From Streptomyces piniterrae (GTDB lineage Bacteria; Actinomycetota; Actinomycetes; Streptomycetales; Streptomycetaceae): DNA of 64,000 nt. Positions 26,401-33,944 of this stretch are shown in pieces. Within the stretch, counting starts at the first letter, position 1. Every line of letters begins with the position of its first letter. Both the position numbers and the translations under genes were made by a program. The notes beneath the pieces were generated by a model. It saw only the letters and a list, made by a program, of their open reading frames with translations. It was not told the origin of the DNA and ran no database searches. The stretch lies in contig NZ_SUMB01000021.1 of assembly GCF_005048155.1 (NCBI RefSeq), positions 1-64,000 on the forward strand, read 5' to 3'.

Positions 26401-27316
26401 CTACGGCCTGCGGGTCGCCCCGTACGCCGCCACCGACGCCGACCGCGCCCTGCTCCGCTACGGGGCCCTCACCCTGCTCTCCCGGAGCGCCGACGGCGCC
26501 CAGCACGGCCCCGCGCTCGCCCTGCTGGTGGGAGACCGCACCACCCGCTCCCAGGTGCTGGAGCGGGCGCTGGCCCGCTTCGTCGCGGGTGATCCCCGGC
26601 TGCCGCCCGTAACCTTCGCCGACGCCCTGGCCAGCCACCCCGACCAGGTGCTGGACGCGTTCCGGACCCGGCTGCTCGGCGGCGCCGGCTCGTCGGCGGC
26701 GACCGCCGTACTGCGCGTCCTGGTCGAGCTCGACGGCTCAGCTCCCGTGCCCCCGACGCTCGCCTACCGTGCCGCCGACCTGGTCCGCGAGTACGCCGAG
26801 AAGTACCCGGACCACGCCGCGCGGCATATCGCCGACTCCGTCGACCGGCGGCTTGAACACGGCCCCGGCGCCCGCGCCGCGGTCCGCCCCCTCGTGGTGG
26901 AGCTTCTGATGACCCGCTCCGCTCCGATCCGGTGCGCGCTCGCGCCTGTACTGGCCGCGGCCGGATCCGGCGACTCGGCCCCGCTGCGCCGGGTGCTCCT
27001 GGACATACTGCTGGCCGGCGAGACCTGCCACGCCAAGGGCCGCACCCGGGTGCTGGAAGCGGTGCTGCGGGCGGCCGCCGAGGACGCCGAGCAGCGGCCG
27101 GAGGACCGCACCCGGGAGCTGGTGCACCGCACCGGGCTGCTGCTGGCCCGTACGCCCGAGGGCGCGGCCTGTTTCGACCGGCGGCTGGGGGAGCTGGGGC
27201 GGCGGGTGCCCGGCTTCGCGCGGCGGGTGCGGGAATGGGTCGCGACGGAGCCGGGGGAGTGGGCGGCCATAGTCGGGCCCGGCGCCCGCGCCACGCTCGC
27301 GGGATGCCCCGGCTGA
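23420..27316 (+). CDS. Trypsin-like / STAND-type NTPase / helical-repeat protein with degenerate active sites
   Basis: The 1298-residue protein starts at ATG 23420 after a GGGGAGG ribosome site. Residues ~1-200 resemble a trypsin-fold peptidase: GTGFLADHLGTVVTSHEAVDG with H39, then ALALVRTDG where the family has DxALL, and GPAAGGPVLDARTGAVLGVLG, where the usual SGGP serine is A171. Residues ~285-480 form a P-loop NTPase: GDPGTGRST (R299 for the Walker A lysine), then LLLLLDGPEE (D383) and the sensor-like LVIACRPEYW. The C-terminal ~700 residues are alanine/arginine-rich helical repeats. The layout recalls STAND conflict or signalling ATPases with peptidase effectors, but both catalytic centres look impaired. 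It sits between truB and ribF. Function is unknown. Confidence 0.75.
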   Translation: MALLDADADRALVRIRDLAGRLRGTGFLADHLGTVVTSHEAVDGLARVVLQPMHGAGAGGVPADVAPQDDEPACLVDADAVTPLPEAALALVRTDGFGFPRLSPLPVAPDRPAPGTPVRLWAGGWRNGIVAGTDSGVTYTATDLFHLLGETLELALSAGGRDALRLGGPAAGGPVLDARTGAVLGVLGTALHSRRRVGGFAVPLRAVADATPRGALAGLLERNAATVPAYGSALNPAGALRLTAPSAARAGRPGHWREPVERPDVAREFSRFGAARERVPGWADGALVLGLVGDPGTGRSTELAGLAARRSQGEAAAPTLWLRGADLRDGDDGVRTAVERALHSAGRGLTAAGRTVGDPLDTTADELARRVAAAGRPLLLLLDGPEEMPTGLAHRLADWTDATAAWLHTAGVRLVIACRPEYWERAGALFPPGLLHRPEPASPPGAPPAWDLPACVRLGDLPQEQAARARGRYGLPEDWELPGSGAAGNPGRRAAPDACHPLALRLLAEVRAALPKGGPRPVGAPGRHEIFDAYLDLSCLRIAVRIAAGRRPPPRGTDVRRLAARVAGQVHEAARRCLGPGQGGLDGEAFEKVFPPEPGWGAAVLAEGLLVPAGTGYRFAHEEFAEWLQGGHLDLDGALRMLVHEGREGREGREGQGAPTEPGSGCVGRSGRLPSLGGQHLAGSGPSARAQPVPGHRIGPVVQALLLLARREGTVQLTRRLAELVPPATAAGPPPAHGEPRWWAAHLLGEALLRVPDATPYTGVLRLLADRITKRSVRAGGFAHTGLCAFGPGFWRRLRLADEDRMELLRVLLPADGPPAAAGGAEAATGRAAPRHGRHARPFAEPPRVRVHPADAGATPPPEGNASPHVPDSPQPQRFLDTTAELLRADPVRIQPLLCAWFDDTRRLHHAAPAGDAPPAPAHPVTVASAAQALLHTHRRRALDDLAEALVAAAHPKADELLDALAEDEPSAVCRAVDRWAHDARPERRQAAASYGLRVAPYAATDADRALLRYGALTLLSRSADGAQHGPALALLVGDRTTRSQVLERALARFVAGDPRLPPVTFADALASHPDQVLDAFRTRLLGGAGSSAATAVLRVLVELDGSAPVPPTLAYRAADLVREYAEKYPDHAARHIADSVDRRLEHGPGARAAVRPLVVELLMTRSAPIRCALAPVLAAAGSGDSAPLRRVLLDILLAGETCHAKGRTRVLEAVLRAAAEDAEQRPEDRTRELVHRTGLLLARTPEGAACFDRRLGELGRRVPGFARRVREWVATEPGEWAAIVGPGARATLAGCPG
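25352..25387 (+). repeat. 4 x 9 bp in-frame repeat
   Basis: Units of GAGGGRCGC start at 25352, 25361, 25370 and 25379 and encode EGREGREGREGQ in a loop between the NTPase and helical-repeat parts of the 1298-residue protein. Confidence 0.8.
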
Positions 27317-27517
27317 CCGGCCGTCGACAGCCGGCCGCCGCCCCGTGCGGGACGGCCGGCGCACCCTCGACGGCCCCCCGGCTCCAGGGGTGTCCTATGC
27401 AACAGTGGCGAGGCCACCCTTCGCGCGTGACACCCTTCCCGGCATGGCAGTCTTAGACCTGCGCCATGCTGAATTGGCGCAATGGACGGACAAGAGTTCG
27501 GGCGAGGAGCGGGCACA

Positions 27518-28465
27518 GTGCAGCGCTGGCGTGGCTTGGAGGACATCCCCGAGGGCTGGGGACGCAGCGTCGTCACCATCGGCTCCTACGACGGTGTGCA
27601 CCGCGGCCACCAATTGATCATCGGCAAGGCGGTGGCGCGCGCCCGTGAGCTGGGCATCCCGGCCGTGGTCGTCACCTTCGACCCGCACCCCAGCGAGGTC
27701 GTACGGCCCGGCAGCCACCCCCCGCTGCTCGCGCCCCACCACCGCCGCGCCGAGCTGATGGCCGAGCTGGGGGTGGACGCCGTGCTGATCCTCCCGTTCA
27801 CCAAGGAGTTCTCGAAGCTGTCGCCGGCCGACTTCGTGGTCAAGGTGCTGGTCGACAAGCTGCACGCACAGGTCGTCGTCGAGGGCCCCAACTTCCGCTT
27901 CGGGCACCGGGCCGCCGGCAACGTCGACACCCTCGCCGAGCTCGGCGCCACCTACGACTACACGGTGGAGGTCGTCGACCTCTTCGAGCGCGGGGAGGCG
28001 GGCGGCGGCGAGCCGTTCTCCTCCACGCTCACCCGCCGCCTGGTCGCCGCGGGCGATGTGGCCGGCGCGATGGAGGTCCTGGGGCGGCCGCACCGGGTCG
28101 AGGGCATCGTCGTGCGCGGTGCGCAGCGAGGCCGCGAACTGGGCTTCCCGACGGCCAATGTGGAGACCCTGCCGCACACCGCGATCCCGGCCGACGGTGT
28201 GTACGCGGGCCTGCTGAACGTCGAGGGCGAGGCGATGCCGGCGGCCATCTCGGTCGGCACCAACCCGCAGTTCGACGGCAAGATCCGCACGGTGGAGGCG
28301 TACGCGATCGACCGCGTCGGCCTCGACCTCTACGGGCTGCACGTCGGCGTGGACTTCCTCGCGTACATCCGGGGCCAGGAGAAGTTCGACACGCTCGACG
28401 CCCTGCTGGAGCGGATGGCGATCGATGTGAAGCAGGCGCGCGGGCTGATCGCCGACGCGGGCTGA
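27518..28465 (+). CDS. ribF: Bifunctional riboflavin kinase / FAD synthetase
   Basis: The GTG at 27518 has GAGGAGC 8 bases upstream and gives 315 residues. The N-terminal adenylyltransferase domain shows VVTIGSYDGVHRGHQLII, VVVTFDPHPSEVV and VVEGPNFRFGHRAAG. The C-terminal kinase domain shows RPHRVEGIVVRGAQRGRELGFPTANV with the PTAN motif, and YAGLL...ISVGTNPQFDG. Together they make FMN and FAD from riboflavin. It closes the infB-truB-ribF neighbourhood and is followed at once by a 20 bp perfect hairpin. Confidence 0.95.
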   Translation: MQRWRGLEDIPEGWGRSVVTIGSYDGVHRGHQLIIGKAVARARELGIPAVVVTFDPHPSEVVRPGSHPPLLAPHHRRAELMAELGVDAVLILPFTKEFSKLSPADFVVKVLVDKLHAQVVVEGPNFRFGHRAAGNVDTLAELGATYDYTVEVVDLFERGEAGGGEPFSSTLTRRLVAAGDVAGAMEVLGRPHRVEGIVVRGAQRGRELGFPTANVETLPHTAIPADGVYAGLLNVEGEAMPAAISVGTNPQFDGKIRTVEAYAIDRVGLDLYGLHVGVDFLAYIRGQEKFDTLDALLERMAIDVKQARGLIADAG

Positions 28466-28480
28466 GCGCAGAGCACAACC

Positions 28481-28524
28481 GAAGGGGCGGGGCCCGGTAC
28501 CGAAGTACCGGGCCCCGCCCCTTC
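28481..28524. terminator. 20 bp perfect hairpin with CGAA tetraloop
   Basis: Arms 28481-28500 and 28505-28524 are perfect complements around CGAA. It lies between the convergent ribF stop (28465) and the minus-strand stop at 28543 and is the likely shared terminator. Confidence 0.9.
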
Positions 28525-28542
28525 TTCACGCCTGCGCCCCGC

Positions 28543-31203
28543 TCACTGCGGCGGTGGCTGCTGCGTCCAGCCGCCGCCGTCCGGCAGGGGGGCGTCCGGA
28601 GCCGGCTGTTGCTGCTGCCAGCCGGCCGGCGGCTGCTGCGGAGCCTGCTGCTGCCAGCCGCCCTGCTGCGGCGGGTATCCGGCCGGCGGCTGGGCCGGCT
28701 GGCCCTGCTGCTGCGGGTAACCCTGCTGACCCTGCTGCGGGTACTGCTGCTGGGCGTACGGGTCGCCGCCCATCTGCTGCTGCGCGTTCGGGTCGCCCCA
28801 ACCGCCCTGCTGCTGAGCCCGCCGCGCGAAGTCCTCGGCCACCAGGGCGGAGAGGTTGAAGTACGCCTCGCGGGTCTTGGGCCGCATCATGTCGAGGTCG
28901 ACCTCGGCACCCGCGGCGAGATGCTCGTCGAAGGGCACCACGACCACACCGCGGCAGCGGGTCTCGAAGTGCGACACGATGTCATCGATCTTGATCATCT
29001 TGCCGGTCTCGCGGACACCCGAGATGACCGTGATACCGCGCTGCACCAGGTCGGCGTAGCCGTGCGCGGACAGCCAGTCCAGGGTGGTGCTGGCGCTGCT
29101 CGCACCGTCCACGGACGGCGTGGAGATGATGATCAACTGGTCGGCGAGGTCGAGGACTCCGCGCATCGCGCTGTAGAGCAGACCGGTACCCGAGTCGGTG
29201 AGGATGATCGGGTACTGCTTGCCGAGGACGTCGATCGCCCGCCGGTAGTCGTCGTCGTTGAAGGTCGTCGAGACGGCCGGGTCGACGTCGTTGGCGAGGA
29301 TCTCCAGACCCGAGGGAGCTTGCGAGGTGAACCGGCGGATGTCCATGTAGCTGTGCAGATGCGGGATCGACTGCACCAGGTCACGGATGGTCGCACCGGT
29401 CTCGCGGCGCACCCGTCGGCCGAGCGTGCCGGCGTCCGGGTTGGCGTCGATCGCCAGGATCTTGTCCTGCCGCTCGGACGCGAGGGTGGAGCCCAGCGCG
29501 GTGGTCGTCGTGGTCTTGCCGACACCGCCCTTGAGGCTGATCACCGCGATCCGGTAGCAGGACATCACCGGAGTCCGGATCAGTGCCAGCTTCTGCTGGC
29601 GCTCGGCCTCCTCCTTCTTCGCGCCCAGCTTGAACTTGGACGGCTGCGCGTTGGCGTTCGGCTTGCGCCTCTTGGGCTGGTTGCGCAGCAGTCGGTCGGA
29701 GGTCAGCTCGACCGCGGCGCTGTAGCCGAGCGGCGCACCGGGAGCGGAACGCTGCTGCGGCTGCTGCTGACCCGGCTGCGAGTACGAGGCGTAGTTCGCC
29801 GCCGCGTTCGGGTCGCCGGGCTGCTGACCGGGGAACGGCTGGTGCGGCGCCTGCGGCTGCTGCTGGGCGGCCTGTTGGGCCTGCTGCGCCTGGGCGGCCT
29901 GTGCCTGCGCTTGGGCCTGCGCCTGAGCCTGAGCCTGCTGAGCCTGTGCCGCCTGCTGGGCCTGTGCCGCCTGCTGCGGGTCGTAGCCGGCCTGCTGTGC
30001 CTGCTGAGGGTACCCCTGCGCTCCGGTCTGCGGATAGCCGTAAGCGGGCTGCTGCGCGGGCACGTTGGGGTTCTGCGGCTGCTGCGGCGCCTGCTGCGGC
30101 TGGCCCTGCTGGGGGTAGCCGTAGGCGGGCTGCGGATAGCCGTAGGCACCCTGCTGTTGCGCAGGTGCGCCCTGCTGCTGTTGCGGATAGCCCTGCTGCT
30201 GCGGAGCCTGCTGGGGCTGGCCCTGCGGATACCCGGCCTGCGGCTGCTGCGCGGGCGCCTGCTGCTGGACCTGCTGAGGCTGCTGCTGCGGCTGTTGGGG
30301 CTGCTGCGGCTGACCGGCCTGGGCCTGAGCGGTACGCGGGTCGGCCGGCTGGAACTCCGGCGGCAGCGGCGGCAGCGCACCCTGTGCGGGCGCACCCTGC
30401 TGCTGACCGTCCGCGGCACCCCAAGGAGCGCCCTGCTGAGGAGCGCCCTGGGGCGCACCCTGCTGCGGCATTCCCTGCTGCGGAACAGCCTGCTGCTGCG
30501 GCGGGGCCTGCGGCGCCTGCTGAGGCTGGCCCTGGGCGGGCGCGGCGGACTGGGAGGCCACCGGGGCGGTGGGCTCGGGCGCGGGCGCCTGAGGGGCCGT
30601 GGCGGCGCCCTCCGCCGGGGAGTTGGCCGCGGCGGCGTCCTGCTGCGGCGCCGGTGCCACCGGGGCCTCGGGCTCGGCAGCGGCCTCCGCCGCCGGCTCG
30701 GAGCCGGCATCGGCATCGTCGTCATCGTCGTCGTCCCAGAGACCGGCCGACGGGTCGACACCGCTGCCCGAGCGCACATTGCCGGCCGCACCGTCGGCGG
30801 GCGGCGCCTCAGGGGCGGCCACCGGCTCGGCCGGGGCCGGCGCGGCGGCCGGTGCCTCCTCGGCGTCGTTGGGGCGCAGCATCGGGAACCCGGGCGGTCC
30901 GGCGTCCGCGGGCGGCGGAGCCATCGGCGCGGGCGCCCCCTGCCCGTGCGCACCCTGCGGCGCGCCCTGAGGGGGCCCCTGCAGCGGCTGGCCGACGGGC
31001 GGCTGCGCTACGGGGGGAGTTGCGGGGGCAGACGCAGGAGGAGCCGCAGCGGAGGCCGCGGCAGCCGAGCCGCCTCCACTGGTGTCGTTGCTCGCGTACC
31101 AGGACGGTGCGGCAAAGTCGATCTGAAATTCACCGGTCAGGTCGAACTCGGACTGGTCATCGTCAGGATCGCCGTCCGGACGGAAAGCCTCCTGCTCGTT
31201 CAC
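28543..31203 (-). CDS. MinD/ParA-family ATPase with long Gln/Pro/Ala-rich arms, EspI-like
   Basis: The GTG at 31203 with GGAGG a few bases upstream gives 886 residues. Residues ~30-500 are a disordered Pro/Ala/Gln-rich arm (many PQQG, GYPQ and AQAQ runs). A basic linker (LRNQPKRRKPNA) leads into a MinD/ParA domain: ISLKGGVGKTTTT (Walker A lysine K563), AIDANPDAGTLGRR and TDSGTGLLYSAMRGVLDLAD. A second Gln-rich tail ends the protein. This layout matches EspI of mycobacterial ESX-1, a Pro-rich arm plus P-loop ATPase, and the gene lies next to eccE/eccB, so a role in controlling type VII secretion is likely (inference). Confidence 0.82.
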   Translation of the reverse strand: MNEQEAFRPDGDPDDDQSEFDLTGEFQIDFAAPSWYASNDTSGGGSAAAASAAAPPASAPATPPVAQPPVGQPLQGPPQGAPQGAHGQGAPAPMAPPPADAGPPGFPMLRPNDAEEAPAAAPAPAEPVAAPEAPPADGAAGNVRSGSGVDPSAGLWDDDDDDDADAGSEPAAEAAAEPEAPVAPAPQQDAAAANSPAEGAATAPQAPAPEPTAPVASQSAAPAQGQPQQAPQAPPQQQAVPQQGMPQQGAPQGAPQQGAPWGAADGQQQGAPAQGALPPLPPEFQPADPRTAQAQAGQPQQPQQPQQQPQQVQQQAPAQQPQAGYPQGQPQQAPQQQGYPQQQQGAPAQQQGAYGYPQPAYGYPQQGQPQQAPQQPQNPNVPAQQPAYGYPQTGAQGYPQQAQQAGYDPQQAAQAQQAAQAQQAQAQAQAQAQAQAAQAQQAQQAAQQQPQAPHQPFPGQQPGDPNAAANYASYSQPGQQQPQQRSAPGAPLGYSAAVELTSDRLLRNQPKRRKPNANAQPSKFKLGAKKEEAERQQKLALIRTPVMSCYRIAVISLKGGVGKTTTTTALGSTLASERQDKILAIDANPDAGTLGRRVRRETGATIRDLVQSIPHLHSYMDIRRFTSQAPSGLEILANDVDPAVSTTFNDDDYRRAIDVLGKQYPIILTDSGTGLLYSAMRGVLDLADQLIIISTPSVDGASSASTTLDWLSAHGYADLVQRGITVISGVRETGKMIKIDDIVSHFETRCRGVVVVPFDEHLAAGAEVDLDMMRPKTREAYFNLSALVAEDFARRAQQQGGWGDPNAQQQMGGDPYAQQQYPQQGQQGYPQQQGQPAQPPAGYPPQQGGWQQQAPQQPPAGWQQQQPAPDAPLPDGGGWTQQPPPQ

Positions 31204-31436
31204 TGTGCCTCCTGGTGTACTGCAACGCACCTGAACGGCAGGACCGGATACAGGCGGATCGATCGGATGTAGCGGAAGTCGGAACACACCACCCGGGGTT
31301 GTACCAACACTAACGTTCTCCATCCCCGTACCGGTCGGCCGTCGTGAGGTGCTCCTGCGGCTCTCAGCACAGCCTAATCAAGAGTCGGCCCAGAACGGCA
31401 GTCGGTGTGATGTCGTCTTCAAGCCCCGTGGGCGCA

Positions 31437-31468
31437 CCTACGGGCGCACCCATGGATGCGCCCGTAGG
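31437..31468. terminator. 12 bp perfect hairpin in the 31204-31556 gap
   Basis: Arms 31437-31448 and 31457-31468 are perfect complements with an 8-base loop. It lies ~90 bp beyond the minus-strand stop at 31557, in a 353 bp gap. The rest of the gap shows no gene; the promoter of the EspI-like gene is expected there. Confidence 0.65.
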
Positions 31469-31556
31469 TCGTGCCCTCGCGGACCGGTTCCGCACGGCGC
31501 TCGGGCGCACCGCGGGCAATCCGGCCCGGAAAACCGGGAATACCGGGAAATACGGT

Positions 31557-32393
31557 TCAGTCCATGCGGCGCGGGCCGCCGAGCAGGTTGGTCTCCGCCT
31601 CGGTCGGCTGCGTCATGACGAACTGGTGGCCGTCCCGCGAGCACCACAGCATGGCGTTGTCGCTGAGCGTCGGCAGTACCGCACCGACCTGCTCGGGCAG
31701 CCGCATGATTCGCGTCACAACCTCGGCCTCCTCGGGCGACAGCCGCTGCAGACCGACCAGGTCGGCCCGGCTGAGCATCTGCGGCGACCGCGGCCCGAGG
31801 AACGGCAGCACGGTCAGCACCGACTGCCAGGGGCTCGGCGCCAGCTGATTGCGCGGCGGCCGCGCACCCATGTCCCGGACGACGAGAACAGGGCTGGAAA
31901 CCGACGGTCCCTGTGGCGCGATCTGACGCACCTCATGGACCGACACACACTGCTGCCCGCCGCCCGCGGCCTGTGCCATCTGGCCCCAGGCCGGCGGCCG
32001 CGCGGTCTCCACCGCGACCCGGGCGCCGGTGGCGACCGTACGCAGCGCCAGCACCTGCGCCATCCACATGCTGCCGACCAGCGCGATCTCCATGGGAGCC
32101 GGCCGCAGCAGGCTCAGCACGGCGGGCTGGTTCTGCGGGTCTATGCCGATGATCACGCCGTCGTCGCCGACCGGCAGGGTCAGCGCGGAGAGCGACTCGG
32201 CGGTCAGCACATGCGGGCTGCGCCGGGGGCCGCGGAGCCCGAACCCGGGCCTCGGCTTCGGACCGGTCGGGCCCGACTCCTCCTCGTCCGGACGCGGTTG
32301 GTGCGCCATACGGTGGCTGGCACCGCCGGTGGGGGTGCGCCAGCCTTCGCTGCTGACGCTGACACCACGGGGCTGATAGGTGGGAGTTGCCAT
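31557..32393 (-). CDS. Conserved protein of unknown function in the type VII secretion locus
   Basis: This 278-residue soluble protein has a Pro/Arg-rich first ~60 residues, then alternating hydrophobic segments (DDGVIIGIDPQNQPAVLSLL, APMEIALVGSMWMAQVLALRTVATGARVAVET), resembling a small alpha/beta domain, and ends in MLWCSRDGHQFVMTQPTEAETNLLGG. I do not recognise a family. Its ATG at 32393 overlaps the stop of the eccE-like gene by one base (TGATG), so translation is coupled and the product probably acts with the EccE/EccB membrane complex (inference). Confidence 0.65.
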   Translation of the reverse strand: MATPTYQPRGVSVSSEGWRTPTGGASHRMAHQPRPDEEESGPTGPKPRPGFGLRGPRRSPHVLTAESLSALTLPVGDDGVIIGIDPQNQPAVLSLLRPAPMEIALVGSMWMAQVLALRTVATGARVAVETARPPAWGQMAQAAGGGQQCVSVHEVRQIAPQGPSVSSPVLVVRDMGARPPRNQLAPSPWQSVLTVLPFLGPRSPQMLSRADLVGLQRLSPEEAEVVTRIMRLPEQVGAVLPTLSDNAMLWCSRDGHQFVMTQPTEAETNLLGGPRRMD

Positions 32394-33760
32394 CAGCGGG
32401 TACCTCCGAGGGGAAGCGTGGCCAGCAGGCCGGGCAGCTGCTCGCGGTCGAGCCGCACGAGCCCGACCTTCACCGAACCGGAACGGCGCTCCAACTCGTT
32501 CTGCGCGGCGGAGAGTTCGTTCTCACTGCGGGTCGACAGACGGACGTAGCCGGTGATGGCCGGGGTGCGGCCGCCACCGTGCGAGGCGGTCAGCGAGAAG
32601 GTGCTCGCCATCGCCCGGGTGCTGGTCAGCAGCTGGGTGACGGCCGCCAACGGCGCACCGCCCTGGCCCAGTTGGGGCCACCGGCCGATCCAGTACGTCG
32701 AGTGCCAGCGGTCGTCGCAGCGCCAGGCCCGGGTGGTCTCCTGGGTGCGGCGGGCGGCCCGCCCGTCCCGGCCCATCGCGCCGTTGGCGGCCCGCGGGCT
32801 GACACAGACCGCGGTGCCGATCGCGGCCACGACCTCGCGCTCGTCGAGCACCCTGGCGCGCACGCCGTGCGCGGTGAGCCGGCTGACGAGCTGGTCGGCG
32901 GCGCGCAGCAACGCGCGCTGGGCACCGTCCATGCCGCCGCCGCGCGCCTCGATCGCCTCCGCGCACAGCTCCGGGTCGAGCTTCAGCGCGATCCACGTCA
33001 GCTGAACGGCGGGCGTCTGTGCCTGCGCCTGGAGCGGCGCGTACGAGCGGGCCGCGACGGCCTGTTCGGGCAGATGCGGTGCCGGAGCGGGCTGGGTGTA
33101 CTGGACGAACTGCACCGACTCGAGGTGGATGTCCTCGATGTCCAGCGCGGTGTGCAGCACGTCGAGCGGCAGCATGTGGCTGCCGCGCTGCGGCCGCAGC
33201 GGCTCGTCGCGGGCGTCCACCTGCACGAGGGCGGTCAGGAACGTACCGTCGCCGACGAAGCCGATGGGACGCTGCTCGATATCGGTGTACTCGAAGGTGC
33301 GCAGCGCCGGTTCGCACTCCACGACCGGGGCGAACGCGGGGTCGACGCCCTGCGTCGCGCCCACCGCGGACGCGGTGTTCTTGCCGCGGCGCTTCATGGC
33401 CTGCACGGTCGTGATCCACTCCGGGAGCGGAATCTTACGACGTCGGCCGAGCGCGAAGATGACGAGGACGGCGGCCACCACGACGGCCGCCGTCAGTGCG
33501 GCGTAGTTGATCGACCAGCCCACCAGCACCAGTGCGGCGGCGAGTTCGATGATGGCCAGCTGCTGTACGCGGACCCCGCCGATGTTGCCGGCCTGTCGGC
33601 GCAGACGAGGCGACACCGGCCCGGCCGGGCGGGCGGCCGCGCGCCGGCCGCCGTTCCCTCTGCCGCCGTTACCGTTCTGGCCCGCGTATTGCGGTGCAGC
33701 GGAAGGCTGTTGCTGCTGTTGCCGCCCATTGCGGCGTCGAGCCCTGGTGGCGCTGGACAT
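32393..33760 (-). CDS. eccE: Type VII secretion protein EccE
   Basis: The 455-residue protein has a basic, Gln/Arg/Gly-rich N-terminus, then two adjacent transmembrane segments (VQQLAIIELAAALVLVGWSI and ALTAAVVVAAVLVIFALG), followed by a large soluble domain starting RRRKIPLPEWITTVQAMKRRG. This order (two N-terminal helices plus cytosolic or peripheral domain) and the position beside eccB are those of EccE, a peripheral component of the ESX membrane complex. It is divergent from eccB, with 184 bp between the starts, and translationally coupled to the downstream gene. Confidence 0.85.
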   Translation of the reverse strand: MSSATRARRRNGRQQQQQPSAAPQYAGQNGNGGRGNGGRRAAARPAGPVSPRLRRQAGNIGGVRVQQLAIIELAAALVLVGWSINYAALTAAVVVAAVLVIFALGRRRKIPLPEWITTVQAMKRRGKNTASAVGATQGVDPAFAPVVECEPALRTFEYTDIEQRPIGFVGDGTFLTALVQVDARDEPLRPQRGSHMLPLDVLHTALDIEDIHLESVQFVQYTQPAPAPHLPEQAVAARSYAPLQAQAQTPAVQLTWIALKLDPELCAEAIEARGGGMDGAQRALLRAADQLVSRLTAHGVRARVLDEREVVAAIGTAVCVSPRAANGAMGRDGRAARRTQETTRAWRCDDRWHSTYWIGRWPQLGQGGAPLAAVTQLLTSTRAMASTFSLTASHGGGRTPAITGYVRLSTRSENELSAAQNELERRSGSVKVGLVRLDREQLPGLLATLPLGGTR

Positions 33761-33944
33761 CCCCCGGCCTGCTCCTCTACTGGTGGTGTGGCTCTAGGCG
33801 TATCGGTCGCCGCTGAGACTGGTGCGTTGGAAGGTGGCACCCGTACCGTACGGGTCGATCGACACAGGGCATAGTAGAGGGCGCTACGGCGGGAGTGCCG
33901 GGGGCGGTCGATGTGGATCCAACAATCGGGGAGAGAAAGCATCA

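Noticed and set aside
23369..26638. 1089-codon antisense frame opposite the trypsin/STAND-like gene
   Set aside because: Composition is Arg/Gly/Pro-rich without any motif; the plus-strand protein explains the region.
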